Part shown: piece by piece, positions 56,229 to 63,878 of the stretch | How the letters are laid out: the number at the start of each line of letters is the position of its first letter | Position numbering within the stretch: position 1 is the first letter of the stretch | Source: an uncultured bacterium | GTDB lineage: Bacteria > Vulcanimicrobiota > Vulcanimicrobiia > Vulcanimicrobiales > Vulcanimicrobiaceae | Direction: 5' to 3' | Assembly (NCBI GenBank): GCA_903829325.1 | Contig: CAIKPM010000062.1 | Location: 42,679 to 106,678 of the forward strand | DNA: 64,000 nt | Notes under the pieces: generated by a model | What the model saw: the letters and a program-made list of their open reading frames with translations, nothing else | The model's database searches: none | Told to the model about the DNA's origin: nothing | Program-made: the position numbers and the translations under genes

Positions 56229-57029
56229 CTAGGGCTTGATATAATCGTGACTTGTAATCAAGAGCACGCCATCACGTGTTTCCACCCGATACGTCACAAA
56301 ATACAGACCGCCAGCGGTCATGACCTCGGCGTGAACAGTCGTGCCATCGGTGTCAGGCGTGCTCCGCAGACCAGTCATGCGCGCGCTGCGATTGAGGAAA
56401 GCTTCTTCGATCAAGCCACCACTGCCGGCTGCCAGCAGCCCCGTCGCGGTCGTCTCGTCACCGCGAATCAGCGCCTGCAAATACCGACGCACAACACGTT
56501 GTGCCGCAGGGAGATGCACGGGTGAAGCAGTCTTCGCGACGGTCGGCGTCGGAGCAAGCGTCGGCCGCGGGGGCGGCAGTGTCGGTGCGAGCGTCGGCGC
56601 GACCGTTGGCGCTGGCGTGGGGGGCCGGGTAGCAACAGGGCTGGGGAGACGAAGCTGTTCCGGCCGTGTGGGCTGAGGAACAGGCACCGCACGAGTCGGT
56701 TGAGGCGAGGCCGGAGTAGCCGAGGGCTGGGGATGTATGAACACCGGAGTCGGTTGCGGGGTAGCCTCACGAGCGGGTGTCGCGACCACGTACCAGGTCC
56801 CCTGCGGGGTAGGAATCGGCGGCAACCTCACACTCGTCAACACGGGCTTCGGCACGAAACTCGCGCGCTCACCGGGGGCTGTGGCCAAGCCCTCACGCAC
56901 GGGCTGATGCAAGCGCGTGACGAGCAATTTGCCGCCCACGCCTAGCGCAAACCCCAGGCAAACCAAGCCGAAGAGTACCGGCAAAAGACGCGGACCAGGC
57001 TCAGGCGGGGGCAACGTGCGGCGCAGCAT
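56229..57029 (-). CDS. Membrane-anchored proline-rich protein with C-terminal NTF2/SnoaL-like region
   Basis: This protein has 266 residues from ATG 57029. It has one membrane helix (LLPVLFGLVCLGFALGVGG) followed by about 130 residues that are strongly Pro/Thr/Ala-rich (TPAPTVAPTLAPTLPPPRPT). The C-terminal domain of 85 residues (AAQRVVRRYLQALIRGDETT, then GGLYFVTYRVETRDGVLLIT) has the helix-then-strands pattern of an NTF2-like fold. The linker would span cell-wall thickness. Function unknown. Divergent from the 103-residue gene. Confidence 0.65.
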   Translation of the reverse strand: MLRRTLPPPEPGPRLLPVLFGLVCLGFALGVGGKLLVTRLHQPVREGLATAPGERASFVPKPVLTSVRLPPIPTPQGTWYVVATPAREATPQPTPVFIHPQPSATPASPQPTRAVPVPQPTRPEQLRLPSPVATRPPTPAPTVAPTLAPTLPPPRPTLAPTPTVAKTASPVHLPAAQRVVRRYLQALIRGDETTATGLLAAGSGGLIEEAFLNRSARMTGLRSTPDTDGTTVHAEVMTAGGLYFVTYRVETRDGVLLITSHDYIKP

Positions 57030-57090
57030 AGGCAGCAGTATTCCTTCCCAGCTTGCATGGAGCCCCCTCGGCCAAAGCGAAGTTTCTGCT

Positions 57091-57402
57091 ATGGTGCACG
57101 TCGCTGTCCCCATCGATACAGAACTCATTAACACCGCGCAAAACAGGGTCTTTGCGTTGGCGACACCGATGCGTGTCGGCGAGCTCATTCGACTGGCGGT
57201 TATTCAAGCACTGGGCAAACACGCACCCGAAGACAAACGTGAACGCGTCTTCCGCACGACCCTCGAGGGACTAGAAACTGGTCGTTTTTCGCTAGACATC
57301 GATGGACGCCACTACGACAATCCCGAAAGCTATGTGGTCTGCAGCGGCAGCGTTGCGCTACGCTTCTTTGCTCGGAATCCTCAGCGATTCCGTAGCGCGT
57401 AA
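57091..57402 (+). CDS. Small hypothetical protein
   Basis: This 103-residue protein from ATG 57091 is not recognised. The first half is helical (MRVGELIRLAVIQALGKHAP; RERVFRTTLEGLETGRFSL) and the second half is beta-rich (DGRHYDNPESYVVCSGSVAL). No signal peptide or membrane helix. The ORF extends upstream in frame over the divergent gene, which I reject. It overlaps the 3' end of the convergent GH125 gene by 22 bp. Confidence 0.55.
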   Translation: MVHVAVPIDTELINTAQNRVFALATPMRVGELIRLAVIQALGKHAPEDKRERVFRTTLEGLETGRFSLDIDGRHYDNPESYVVCSGSVALRFFARNPQRFRSA

Positions 57403-58661
57403 TGCGCCAAACCCGTTCGCTTCGCACGGCGCTCGATCATGAACTGCGCATACAAGGCATTCGGCCAAGCAAAATCGGCCCGCGTAAAACGTGAAGGATT
57501 GTTGGCATCGAACGACTCGTGCAGGCGATGATCGCCCGTATCAGAGTTTGCGAGATCTCGCAAAGCGTGATCTTGCTCAAGCGGATCGGCGGTCGTAAAA
57601 GCCTGCATCACCAGCGCCAGCGGCCAAACGTAGCCGTGCGGGGTATGCGGACTGCCGACCCCACTCGCAAAGCGCCCGCTGTAATAGTATGGATTACGCT
57701 TTGAGAGCACAAACGCCCGTGTCGCTACATACACCTGATCACTCTGGGGCAAATAACCGAAATATGGAATAGAGAGTAGCGAGGGAATATTCGCATCGTC
57801 CATCAGGTTAGCGTGCCCCAAACCGTCAACCTCATATGCATACACCCGACCAACGCCGGGGAGATTCACAACCGCGTTACGTTCAATTCCGGTCTGGACT
57901 TGAACAGCAAGTCCCCACGCATTCTCGGCTTGTTTCTGATTGTGTAAGACGTCACGCTCGATCTGCGATAAGCGACGCAAGATAACCACAGCGAACATAT
58001 TTTCCGGGACATTGTAATGGTAGCGCGCTGGATCATCCGAAGGGCGAAAGCCTGTCCAAATCATGCCAGTCTCGCGTACCGGCGTGCCTTCGCCTCGATT
58101 GGCGAGTTGCGGATTGCGATAGTGCGAACGACGAACGTGATGTTGCTCGTCGCGTAAAACGCGCAACACTTGGTCGAACGCAAGCTGGACGTCGCGGGTA
58201 AAGATCGAGCGATCACCAGTCACCTGCCAATAACGGCATGCTAACGCGACCGGGTAGAGCAAGGAATCGACCTCGAATTTTTCTTCGACTACATGATAAT
58301 CCGCCGAAAACGCATTCGCGTAAGGATCGATCATGATATACCGCGCCTGCCGTGCCACCACTCCCCGCAAGGTCGACGCCATATCCGAATCGCCAACGGC
58401 CAGCGACATATAGGGCTCAACGACCGCGCTGGCATCCCGCAGCCATTCCGCTGAAATATCACCGGTGGATACGTACGTGGTGCCATCACGCTGCACGCTA
58501 GCGTGGCGACTGAGCGCTTCATCGTAGGCGGTCAGATAAATTCGCTCTAAGGTAGCGACAGTCGCAGGTGGGGCCGTCGCCTCGCGGACGCCAGCACCAG
58601 CGGTCGACCAACCAAAAAAAACGAATGTCAGAACCAATCCAAGCGTTTTCGCAGGGAACAT
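57381..58661 (-). CDS. Glycoside hydrolase family 125 (exo-alpha-1,6-mannosidase-like)
   Basis: This protein of about 426 residues starts at ATG 58661 with a signal peptide (FPAKTLGLVLTFVFFGWSTA GAG). GH125 features are clear: STGDISAEWLRDASAVVEPY, FEVDSLLYPVALACRYWQVT, ETGMIWTGFRPSDDP, GSPHTPHGYVWPLALVMQAF and the catalytic-region HESFDANNPSRFTRADFAWP. GH125 enzymes trim alpha-1,6-mannose. An in-frame ATG at 58754 would add 31 residues before the signal peptide and is less likely. Acts outside the cytoplasm, perhaps on mannose-containing surface glycans. Confidence 0.88.
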   Translation of the reverse strand: MFPAKTLGLVLTFVFFGWSTAGAGVREATAPPATVATLERIYLTAYDEALSRHASVQRDGTTYVSTGDISAEWLRDASAVVEPYMSLAVGDSDMASTLRGVVARQARYIMIDPYANAFSADYHVVEEKFEVDSLLYPVALACRYWQVTGDRSIFTRDVQLAFDQVLRVLRDEQHHVRRSHYRNPQLANRGEGTPVRETGMIWTGFRPSDDPARYHYNVPENMFAVVILRRLSQIERDVLHNQKQAENAWGLAVQVQTGIERNAVVNLPGVGRVYAYEVDGLGHANLMDDANIPSLLSIPYFGYLPQSDQVYVATRAFVLSKRNPYYYSGRFASGVGSPHTPHGYVWPLALVMQAFTTADPLEQDHALRDLANSDTGDHRLHESFDANNPSRFTRADFAWPNALYAQFMIERRAKRTGLAHYALRNR

Positions 58662-58980
58662 AATACCGACATTATCGGCACATAAACCAAGAAACCAACG
58701 CTTACCGCCAGTTTTTACCAAATCGCAACGTTTTTTTTGCTCAGTACTGTTCATCGGTGCTGCAGATCATCACGCCTCAAAGAAAACCGCCGTTCTACAC
58801 GGCACCTCGCAAGCGATCCGAGCCTCCTACAGGCTATAACCGTATAACCGAGGGGAACGTTCCAATCGCCAAGCAGGCAAGCATGCTCTTCCGAAGAGCG
58901 AGCACTGAAAACCTCTGCCAGGCTCTTCTTCCGCGAGTTCGAATCGGGATAGCGTCCTTTCTTCTGCGCAGGAGCAACTT
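58662..58980. other. Intergenic region between GH125 and the ECF sigma gene
   Basis: This 319-bp stretch lies between divergent genes. It contains a 10-bp perfect palindrome GGAACGTTCC at 58854-58863, whose left half is the GGAAC typical of ECF-sigma -35 boxes, and CTATAACCGTATAACCG just before it. No -10 match could be fixed by eye. No RNA gene or coding frame is recognised here. Confidence 0.35.
58970..58974 (+). promoter_or_regulatory. Shine-Dalgarno AGGAG deciding a CTG start
   Basis: AGGAG lies six bases before CTG at 58981. The frame from this CTG includes sigma region 2, which the first in-frame ATG (59083) would cut in half. Confidence 0.6.
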
Positions 58981-59577
58981 CTGAGCCCACAGTCCTCTGC
59001 CGCCCCGCTCGTAGCCACCCAAGCGGCTTTTGATCTGATTATCGATGCATATCAGCGCCGTTTATACGGCTTCGCTCTGCGCATGACGGGCAACCGTGAA
59101 GACGCCGAGGAAATTGTCCAGGATACCTTCGTGCGCGCATATCGAGCATTAGGAAAAATGGACGAGGTACAACGAACGACACTGAAGTTGCAACCTTGGC
59201 TCTATACCATTACGTTAAACGTTACGAGGAATCGGCTCCGTTCCAAGAGACCAACCAGTGTGGCCCTTGATGCGTTAGCTGATCCAGACGCCCTCCTCAA
59301 CAATGTAAATCCCGGTCTGGATCAGCCAGAAGATATCATCGAACGCACCGCCGATTTACACCTCGTTGAGCAAGCGCTGCTCCAGCTCCCGGTGCATCTG
59401 CGTGCCGCCGCAACCCTCCGATTCATTGAAGGGCGCAGCCATCCCGAGATCGCGGAGATCCTTGCCCAACCTGTTGGCACGGTGAAATCCCATGTCCATC
59501 GGGCAGTTCGCATTTTACGCCGCGTCCTAGGTCCGCATGTTGGGCGCCAAGTCGAAGATGGAGAGTCAAACGAGTGA
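58981..59577 (+). CDS. ECF sigma factor, apparent CTG start
   Basis: This sigma-70 family ECF protein has about 198 residues. Region 2 begins before the first ATG: AFDLIIDAYQRRLYGFALRM, then TGNREDAEEIVQDTFVRAYR. Region 4 is LLQLPVHLRAAATLRFIEGR followed by EIAEILAQPVGTVKSHVHRA. No ATG, GTG or TTG is in frame between the upstream stop (58906) and 59083; CTG at 58981 has AGGAG six bases upstream. Starting at 59083 would delete much of region 2. The next gene overlaps it by 4 bp (GTGA), and its product is a fused anti-sigma/alkyltransferase, the presumed partner. A link to DNA alkylation stress is inferred. Confidence 0.85.
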   Translation: MSPQSSAAPLVATQAAFDLIIDAYQRRLYGFALRMTGNREDAEEIVQDTFVRAYRALGKMDEVQRTTLKLQPWLYTITLNVTRNRLRSKRPTSVALDALADPDALLNNVNPGLDQPEDIIERTADLHLVEQALLQLPVHLRAAATLRFIEGRSHPEIAEILAQPVGTVKSHVHRAVRILRRVLGPHVGRQVEDGESNE

Positions 59578-60323
59578 GTACACTCATGCGTTGCTGTGAC
59601 GTTGAAGAACTTTGGGATGAGATACGCGATAACGCCTGTGAGCGTACCGCCGCCGTCCATGTGCATTTGCGCGACTGTGCCCCCTGTCGCGAAACCTTCC
59701 GCCAGAATGACCAGCTCTTGACCCGCCTATCGGGGCTAGGCGTTGTTGAGCCTCCGGCAGATCTGCGTCATCGTGTTTTACTGCATGTCCGCATAGCATG
59801 TACTTCCCTTAAGCAGATCGATTCACTCACGCGGCTACATTCACCGATTGGGCCTCTCTTTGTCGCCTTTTGTGGCCAGCGTATTACGTTTTCAGCGATC
59901 GACCGAGGCGAATGTTTTGAAGAGATCACCAAGCGTATGGAGCAACGCCTCAGACATAGCGCTCAACCAAGCGAGCCTCCAAGCTGGGTCCAAGCCGCGA
60001 TCGACCGTTTTTTCAAAACGTTTGTGATTGACTTGGATTTGCTCGATATCTCAGAACTAAGCCAATTCGACCGGGCAGCCCTGACGCAAGCCGCCCGTAT
60101 CCCACCTGGCGAAGTCCGCTCCTACGGCTGGATCGCGCAGCAAATTGGGCGCCCGCAAGCGGCGCGGGCGGTTGGTCGAGCAATGGCACGCAATCCCTTG
60201 GCCCCGTTCTTCCCTTGCCATCGGGTCGTCGATTCGTCCGGAAGCTTACACCAGTATTTTTATGGTCTCGAATTGAAAGCCCGAATCTTGGAATTGGAAG
60301 GCTACCCAGCAAAATCTGGCTAA
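59574..60323 (+). CDS. Fusion of anti-sigma zinc finger (ZAS) with O6-alkylguanine-DNA alkyltransferase (Ogt/MGMT)
   Basis: In this 249-residue protein, residues 1-60 carry an HxxxCxxC zinc anti-sigma motif (H31, C35, C38 in HLRDCAPC). Residues 88-249 are a full alkyltransferase: SPIGPLFVAF, IPPGEVRSYGWIAQQIGRPQ, ARAVGRAMARNP and the active-site PCHRV with Cys215. MGMT removes alkyl groups from O6-guanine by transfer to this cysteine, irreversibly. It starts at GTG overlapping the ECF sigma stop. The plausible role is a sensor that releases the sigma factor on alkylation, in the manner of Ada but through sigma control. This is inference. Confidence 0.85.
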   Translation: MSTLMRCCDVEELWDEIRDNACERTAAVHVHLRDCAPCRETFRQNDQLLTRLSGLGVVEPPADLRHRVLLHVRIACTSLKQIDSLTRLHSPIGPLFVAFCGQRITFSAIDRGECFEEITKRMEQRLRHSAQPSEPPSWVQAAIDRFFKTFVIDLDLLDISELSQFDRAALTQAARIPPGEVRSYGWIAQQIGRPQAARAVGRAMARNPLAPFFPCHRVVDSSGSLHQYFYGLELKARILELEGYPAKSG

Positions 60324-60360
60324 ACAGAGGCCCGATGTTGCACGAAGCCGGTCTTGAAGC

Positions 60361-61593
60361 ATGAGCGATCCGCGCCTGCCCGCGATTCCTGATATACACG
60401 GCCATGCCAAGGGCGAACACAAGCCGTTCGCAGAGGAACGGCCGATCCCGTATTCAGCCCGACTTATTTTTCTGTGGTTTTATCACGCGGCTTCGCGACG
60501 TTCGCCGCGCTTCGTCATGGTCTCAGATCATGTCAACTACCTCACCTTTGAGGACCCCGCGGCGGTAAGCCTGGTGCGTCGAGCTCTCAAACTCGCTTTA
60601 GCCGGTGACCTCTACGGTGCAGCCGAGACTGCAAGTGTCGATATGCAGCATGCGCGGGTTGTCTCCGAGGCAATGCGCGCGGGGATGCGCTTCTCGATTG
60701 GTGCCGAGGTCGATAACGATCCCCGTAGTCGCCCCGATGCCCAAAATGTGGTCGACGCAATGAAGCCCGACGGCGTTATCCGCTCGGTTCACTTCTTGCC
60801 GATCGAGCACCCCGTGACCGGCGATCCCTGGATGTGGCCTTTCGACAATCCCGAGTTTAGCGACGTCTTTGGCAAAATCGGCGTGGAAGAAACCTGGGAA
60901 CGCTACACAGATCTGATGGTCGAAACGATCAACACCCTGCCTGGTGATATTCTCGGCCACCTTCATGTACCTGGCAAATTTGGTCATTGGCCGGAAGAGC
61001 AGCGTCTCGAGGCGCACGAAGATCGCATCCTTGAGGCGTGCGCCCGACGCGGCATGGGCATCGAAATCAATACCCGCGTTTTCTACCGCTCTTCCGACCC
61101 AAGCGTGCATGCCCGTCACCTCGATATCTACCGCCGGCTCTTGCGTAAATGCCTCGAGCACGAGCTTCCGATCGCCATCGGCTCCGATGCACACAGTCCC
61201 AAAGATCAAGGCGGAGGCATTGCCAACATCCTCCCTCTCCTGGATGAAGCGGACATCAATGAGATCGTTTTTCCCATCAATGGCGTCTTAGCCCGCGTCG
61301 CTCTCCGTGCCGACCGGCCAATTAAATCGCGACCAAGTGTCGTGATCCAACCAGCACGCCAAACGATTCTCACCGAGCAAGAAGCCGAAGAGGCCGCCGC
61401 AGCTGCCGCAGCCGCAGGGCCTGAACCAGAGCCAGAACCGGAGGCACCGCCCGCACCTCCTCCCCCCCCAGTCGTCGAGGCGAAAGAGCCGAAACCAGCC
61501 GCGCCTAAAAAGGCGAGCAGCGCTCCGAAAAAAACACCAGCAAAAAAAGCAGCGCCAAAGAAAGCGACCAAAGCTCCCCCGGTGTCCGAGTAG
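60361..61593 (+). CDS. PHP-domain phosphoesterase with histone-H1-like lysine/alanine/proline tail
   Basis: This 410-residue protein has a PHP domain at 1-320: metal motifs DIHGHAK, VSDHVNY, SIGAEVD, RSVHFLPIEH, GHLHVPGKFGHW and the terminal AIGSDAHSPKD. The fold is that of histidinol-phosphatase-type phosphoesterases. Residues 340-410 are low-complexity: an acidic/Ala/Pro stretch and then Lys/Ala/Pro repeats (PKKASSAPKKTPAKKA) like eukaryotic H1 or bacterial HU-tail proteins. The tail suggests DNA or RNA binding or polyanion contact. It begins 37 bp after the sigma/alkyltransferase pair, so it may belong to that transcript. Substrate unknown. Confidence 0.8.
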   Translation: MSDPRLPAIPDIHGHAKGEHKPFAEERPIPYSARLIFLWFYHAASRRSPRFVMVSDHVNYLTFEDPAAVSLVRRALKLALAGDLYGAAETASVDMQHARVVSEAMRAGMRFSIGAEVDNDPRSRPDAQNVVDAMKPDGVIRSVHFLPIEHPVTGDPWMWPFDNPEFSDVFGKIGVEETWERYTDLMVETINTLPGDILGHLHVPGKFGHWPEEQRLEAHEDRILEACARRGMGIEINTRVFYRSSDPSVHARHLDIYRRLLRKCLEHELPIAIGSDAHSPKDQGGGIANILPLLDEADINEIVFPINGVLARVALRADRPIKSRPSVVIQPARQTILTEQEAEEAAAAAAAAGPEPEPEPEAPPAPPPPPVVEAKEPKPAAPKKASSAPKKTPAKKAAPKKATKAPPVSE

Positions 61594-61595
61594 CG

Positions 61596-63233
61596 GTGAG
61601 CTGGCTGCAGGTGCGCTCCCGTGCTGCGGCCTTGCTCGTGGCCGGCCTGCTGGTTGGTTGCTCACGCGTGTCCAGCACAGGGAACGGAAGGCACCCCTGG
61701 ACCCAGCCCAACGTCCTGCGAATCGGGCTGACAACCTCCCCGGCCTCGCTTTCACCTATCCTAGCAACCGACACAACCGAAGGCATGCTGGCCCGTTTGG
61801 TCTTCGATCCGCTGACCGCTAGTAATGCCCAAGGCCAGACCATTCCGATCCTTGCGCGCGTTGTGCCAACGATAAGCAATGGTGGCATCAGCCGCGATGG
61901 ACGCACGATCACCTTCCACCTCCGTCACGATGTCCGCTGGCAAGACGGAGTACCATTCACGAGCCGAGACGTCGCTTTCACGTATCGCGCTATCGTCAAT
62001 CCCAACAACAACGTAGGCACAAATTACGGCTTTACCGTTGTTGATCACGTCCTCACCCCCGACCAATTCACGGTTGTATTCATCCTACGCCATCCGTTCG
62101 CACCGATTATTGCAACGCTGTTTGGTGATAGCGATAACCCATACCAAATTTTGCCTGCGCATCTTCTAGAGCACGAGAAATCGCTCAATGCTATTGCGTT
62201 CAATAGTGCGCCTTTAGGCACGGGGCCGTATATTTTCGAGCGCTGGATCCGCGGAGAACGACTCGAATACCGCGCTAATCCGCACTATTTCCTCGGCAAA
62301 CCCCAGCTTGCCCATATCATCGTGAACCTGCTTCCCGATGAGAATACCGCTCTCAACGAATTACGCACCCACGAAATCGATTGGCTCTTTGAACCATCTC
62401 CGCACACCTTGCCGCAAATTCTTCGTATGGCCGATATTCGCACCACGATCACCCAACTCAACGCCTACAGCGGCATGCTGATCAATCTCAATCGCCCCAG
62501 CTTGCAAGACATCCGCGTCAGACGCGCACTCGCTGCGGCGATCGACAAATCGGCGATCGTTCGCCGCCTCACCTTCGGCACCGCGACTCTCGCCGATACC
62601 GATCTCCCCGCCTGGCTGTGGGCGGCAAATCCCCTCGCCCGAGCCGATCGCTACAATCCGACCAAAGCTCGCGAGCTGCTTCGGTCTGCAGGGTTCACCG
62701 TTGGTCAAGACGGCATCCTCACCCGAGCGGGTCAACGTCTCTCACTCCAGCTTTCCTACGCCCAAGGTAACGCCACGGCTGCTTTGGAGGCGGTCGCGGT
62801 GCAGGCTGATCTGCACAACGTGGGCATCGAAGCGCTGATTCATCCCTATACACCAACCCTGCTTTATGCTCCGTATGCGATGGGGGGCATCCTCGCTCGA
62901 GGACGCTACGACCTCAACCTCAGCGGCTGGTATTCGGGGACCGATCCCGATAACTCATCGCAGTTTCTCTGTTCGGCCCGCCCGCCAAATGGCTCCAATT
63001 ATACCGGCTATTGCAATCAAGAAATGGAGCAAGCCCAAGCGGACGCTCTGGCTACATACGTCCGACCAGCGCGCAAAGCAGCGTATGCCCAGATCGAGGC
63101 CAACCTCGCGCGGAACGTACCCCAGATCTTCTTCTATCATCCGCGCAACTTAGAAGCGTTCAACCCCGACTTCCAAGGCCTCGCTCCGAGTCCCATCGTC
63201 GAATCATGGAACGCCTACCGTTGGCGCATCTAG
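61596..63233 (+). CDS. ABC transporter peptide-binding lipoprotein (SBP_bac_5), second copy
   Basis: This 545-residue protein starts at GTG 61596, two bases after the PHP stop. It has a lipoprotein signal (LLVAGLLVGC, Cys22), LRIGLTTSPASLSPILATD, TITFHLRHDVRWQDGVPF, YIFERWIRGERLEYRANPHY and the C-terminal YHPRNLEAFNPDFQGL. It is a family-5 solute-binding protein, homologous to the 25479-27101 gene. No transporter genes are adjacent. It probably binds oligopeptides. Confidence 0.9.
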   Translation: MSWLQVRSRAAALLVAGLLVGCSRVSSTGNGRHPWTQPNVLRIGLTTSPASLSPILATDTTEGMLARLVFDPLTASNAQGQTIPILARVVPTISNGGISRDGRTITFHLRHDVRWQDGVPFTSRDVAFTYRAIVNPNNNVGTNYGFTVVDHVLTPDQFTVVFILRHPFAPIIATLFGDSDNPYQILPAHLLEHEKSLNAIAFNSAPLGTGPYIFERWIRGERLEYRANPHYFLGKPQLAHIIVNLLPDENTALNELRTHEIDWLFEPSPHTLPQILRMADIRTTITQLNAYSGMLINLNRPSLQDIRVRRALAAAIDKSAIVRRLTFGTATLADTDLPAWLWAANPLARADRYNPTKARELLRSAGFTVGQDGILTRAGQRLSLQLSYAQGNATAALEAVAVQADLHNVGIEALIHPYTPTLLYAPYAMGGILARGRYDLNLSGWYSGTDPDNSSQFLCSARPPNGSNYTGYCNQEMEQAQADALATYVRPARKAAYAQIEANLARNVPQIFFYHPRNLEAFNPDFQGLAPSPIVESWNAYRWRI

Positions 63234-63302
63234 GATGTTCCACAGCACAACTTGTGGAACGTAGGGATCTCTCCTCGCCCCTTACCTAAAGTGGGACTAT
63301 GC

Positions 63303-63878
63303 ATGGACCGTTTTTCTATGGACGATTTGCTCCAGAACGAGCCGACTTCGTCGATTGCGCGCATTCCGGAATTAAAGTGGCTCCGGCAAATTATCATGGA
63401 GCGGGCACTCACGCGTGGGGATTATCTGCTGTCCGGCGGTGCCCGAAGCGACTTTTACATCGATAAATTCCGGCTGTTTTCGGATCCGTACGTCTTACGC
63501 CGCATCGCTCGACTGTTCTCGCCGATCGTGGCCGAAAAAGGCCCCGACCTCATCGCCGGCACTGAGTTAGGTGGCGTCATTTTGGCGACGGCGGTTTCGC
63601 AAATGACCAATATCCCGATGATCGTCATCCGCAAAGCACCGAAGTCTTACGGCGCTTTTGCAGATGAATACGTCGAAGGCGCGTTTCATGCGGGGCAGCA
63701 CGTTCTGCTCCTCGAGGATGTCGTCACGAGTGGCCGCGAAGTGCTCGCCGCCAAAGAACGTCTCGAAAAGCTCGAACTACGGGTCTCGGTGCATGCAGTT
63801 ATCAGCCGCGGGTTAGCGCCAGTGCCATCGCTTGTGCAATTTGCGCTTCCCCGCAGTCAACCAAAAAACGATAACTAG
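63303..63878 (+). CDS. pyrE: Orotate phosphoribosyltransferase
   Basis: This 191-residue OPRTase (ATG 63303) joins orotate to PRPP in pyrimidine synthesis. Features: LSGGARSDFYIDKFRLFSDP, GTELGGVILATAVSQ, VIRKAPKSYG and the PRPP loop VLLLEDVVTSGREVLAA. Another ATG at 63318 is possible. Its stop overlaps the tail-to-tail bcp gene by 4 bp. Confidence 0.93.
   Translation: MDRFSMDDLLQNEPTSSIARIPELKWLRQIIMERALTRGDYLLSGGARSDFYIDKFRLFSDPYVLRRIARLFSPIVAEKGPDLIAGTELGGVILATAVSQMTNIPMIVIRKAPKSYGAFADEYVEGAFHAGQHVLLLEDVVTSGREVLAAKERLEKLELRVSVHAVISRGLAPVPSLVQFALPRSQPKNDN

Noticed and set aside
56525..56765. Repetitive sequence resembling a short tandem or CRISPR-like array
   Set aside because: It encodes a Pro/Thr/Ala-rich linker of the membrane protein (56229-57029). 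Repeat units vary in length and there are no spacers.
61380..61592. Low-complexity GC/AAA-rich repeats that might be a separate repeat element
   Set aside because: The reading frame continues from the PHP domain; it is the coding tail of that protein.
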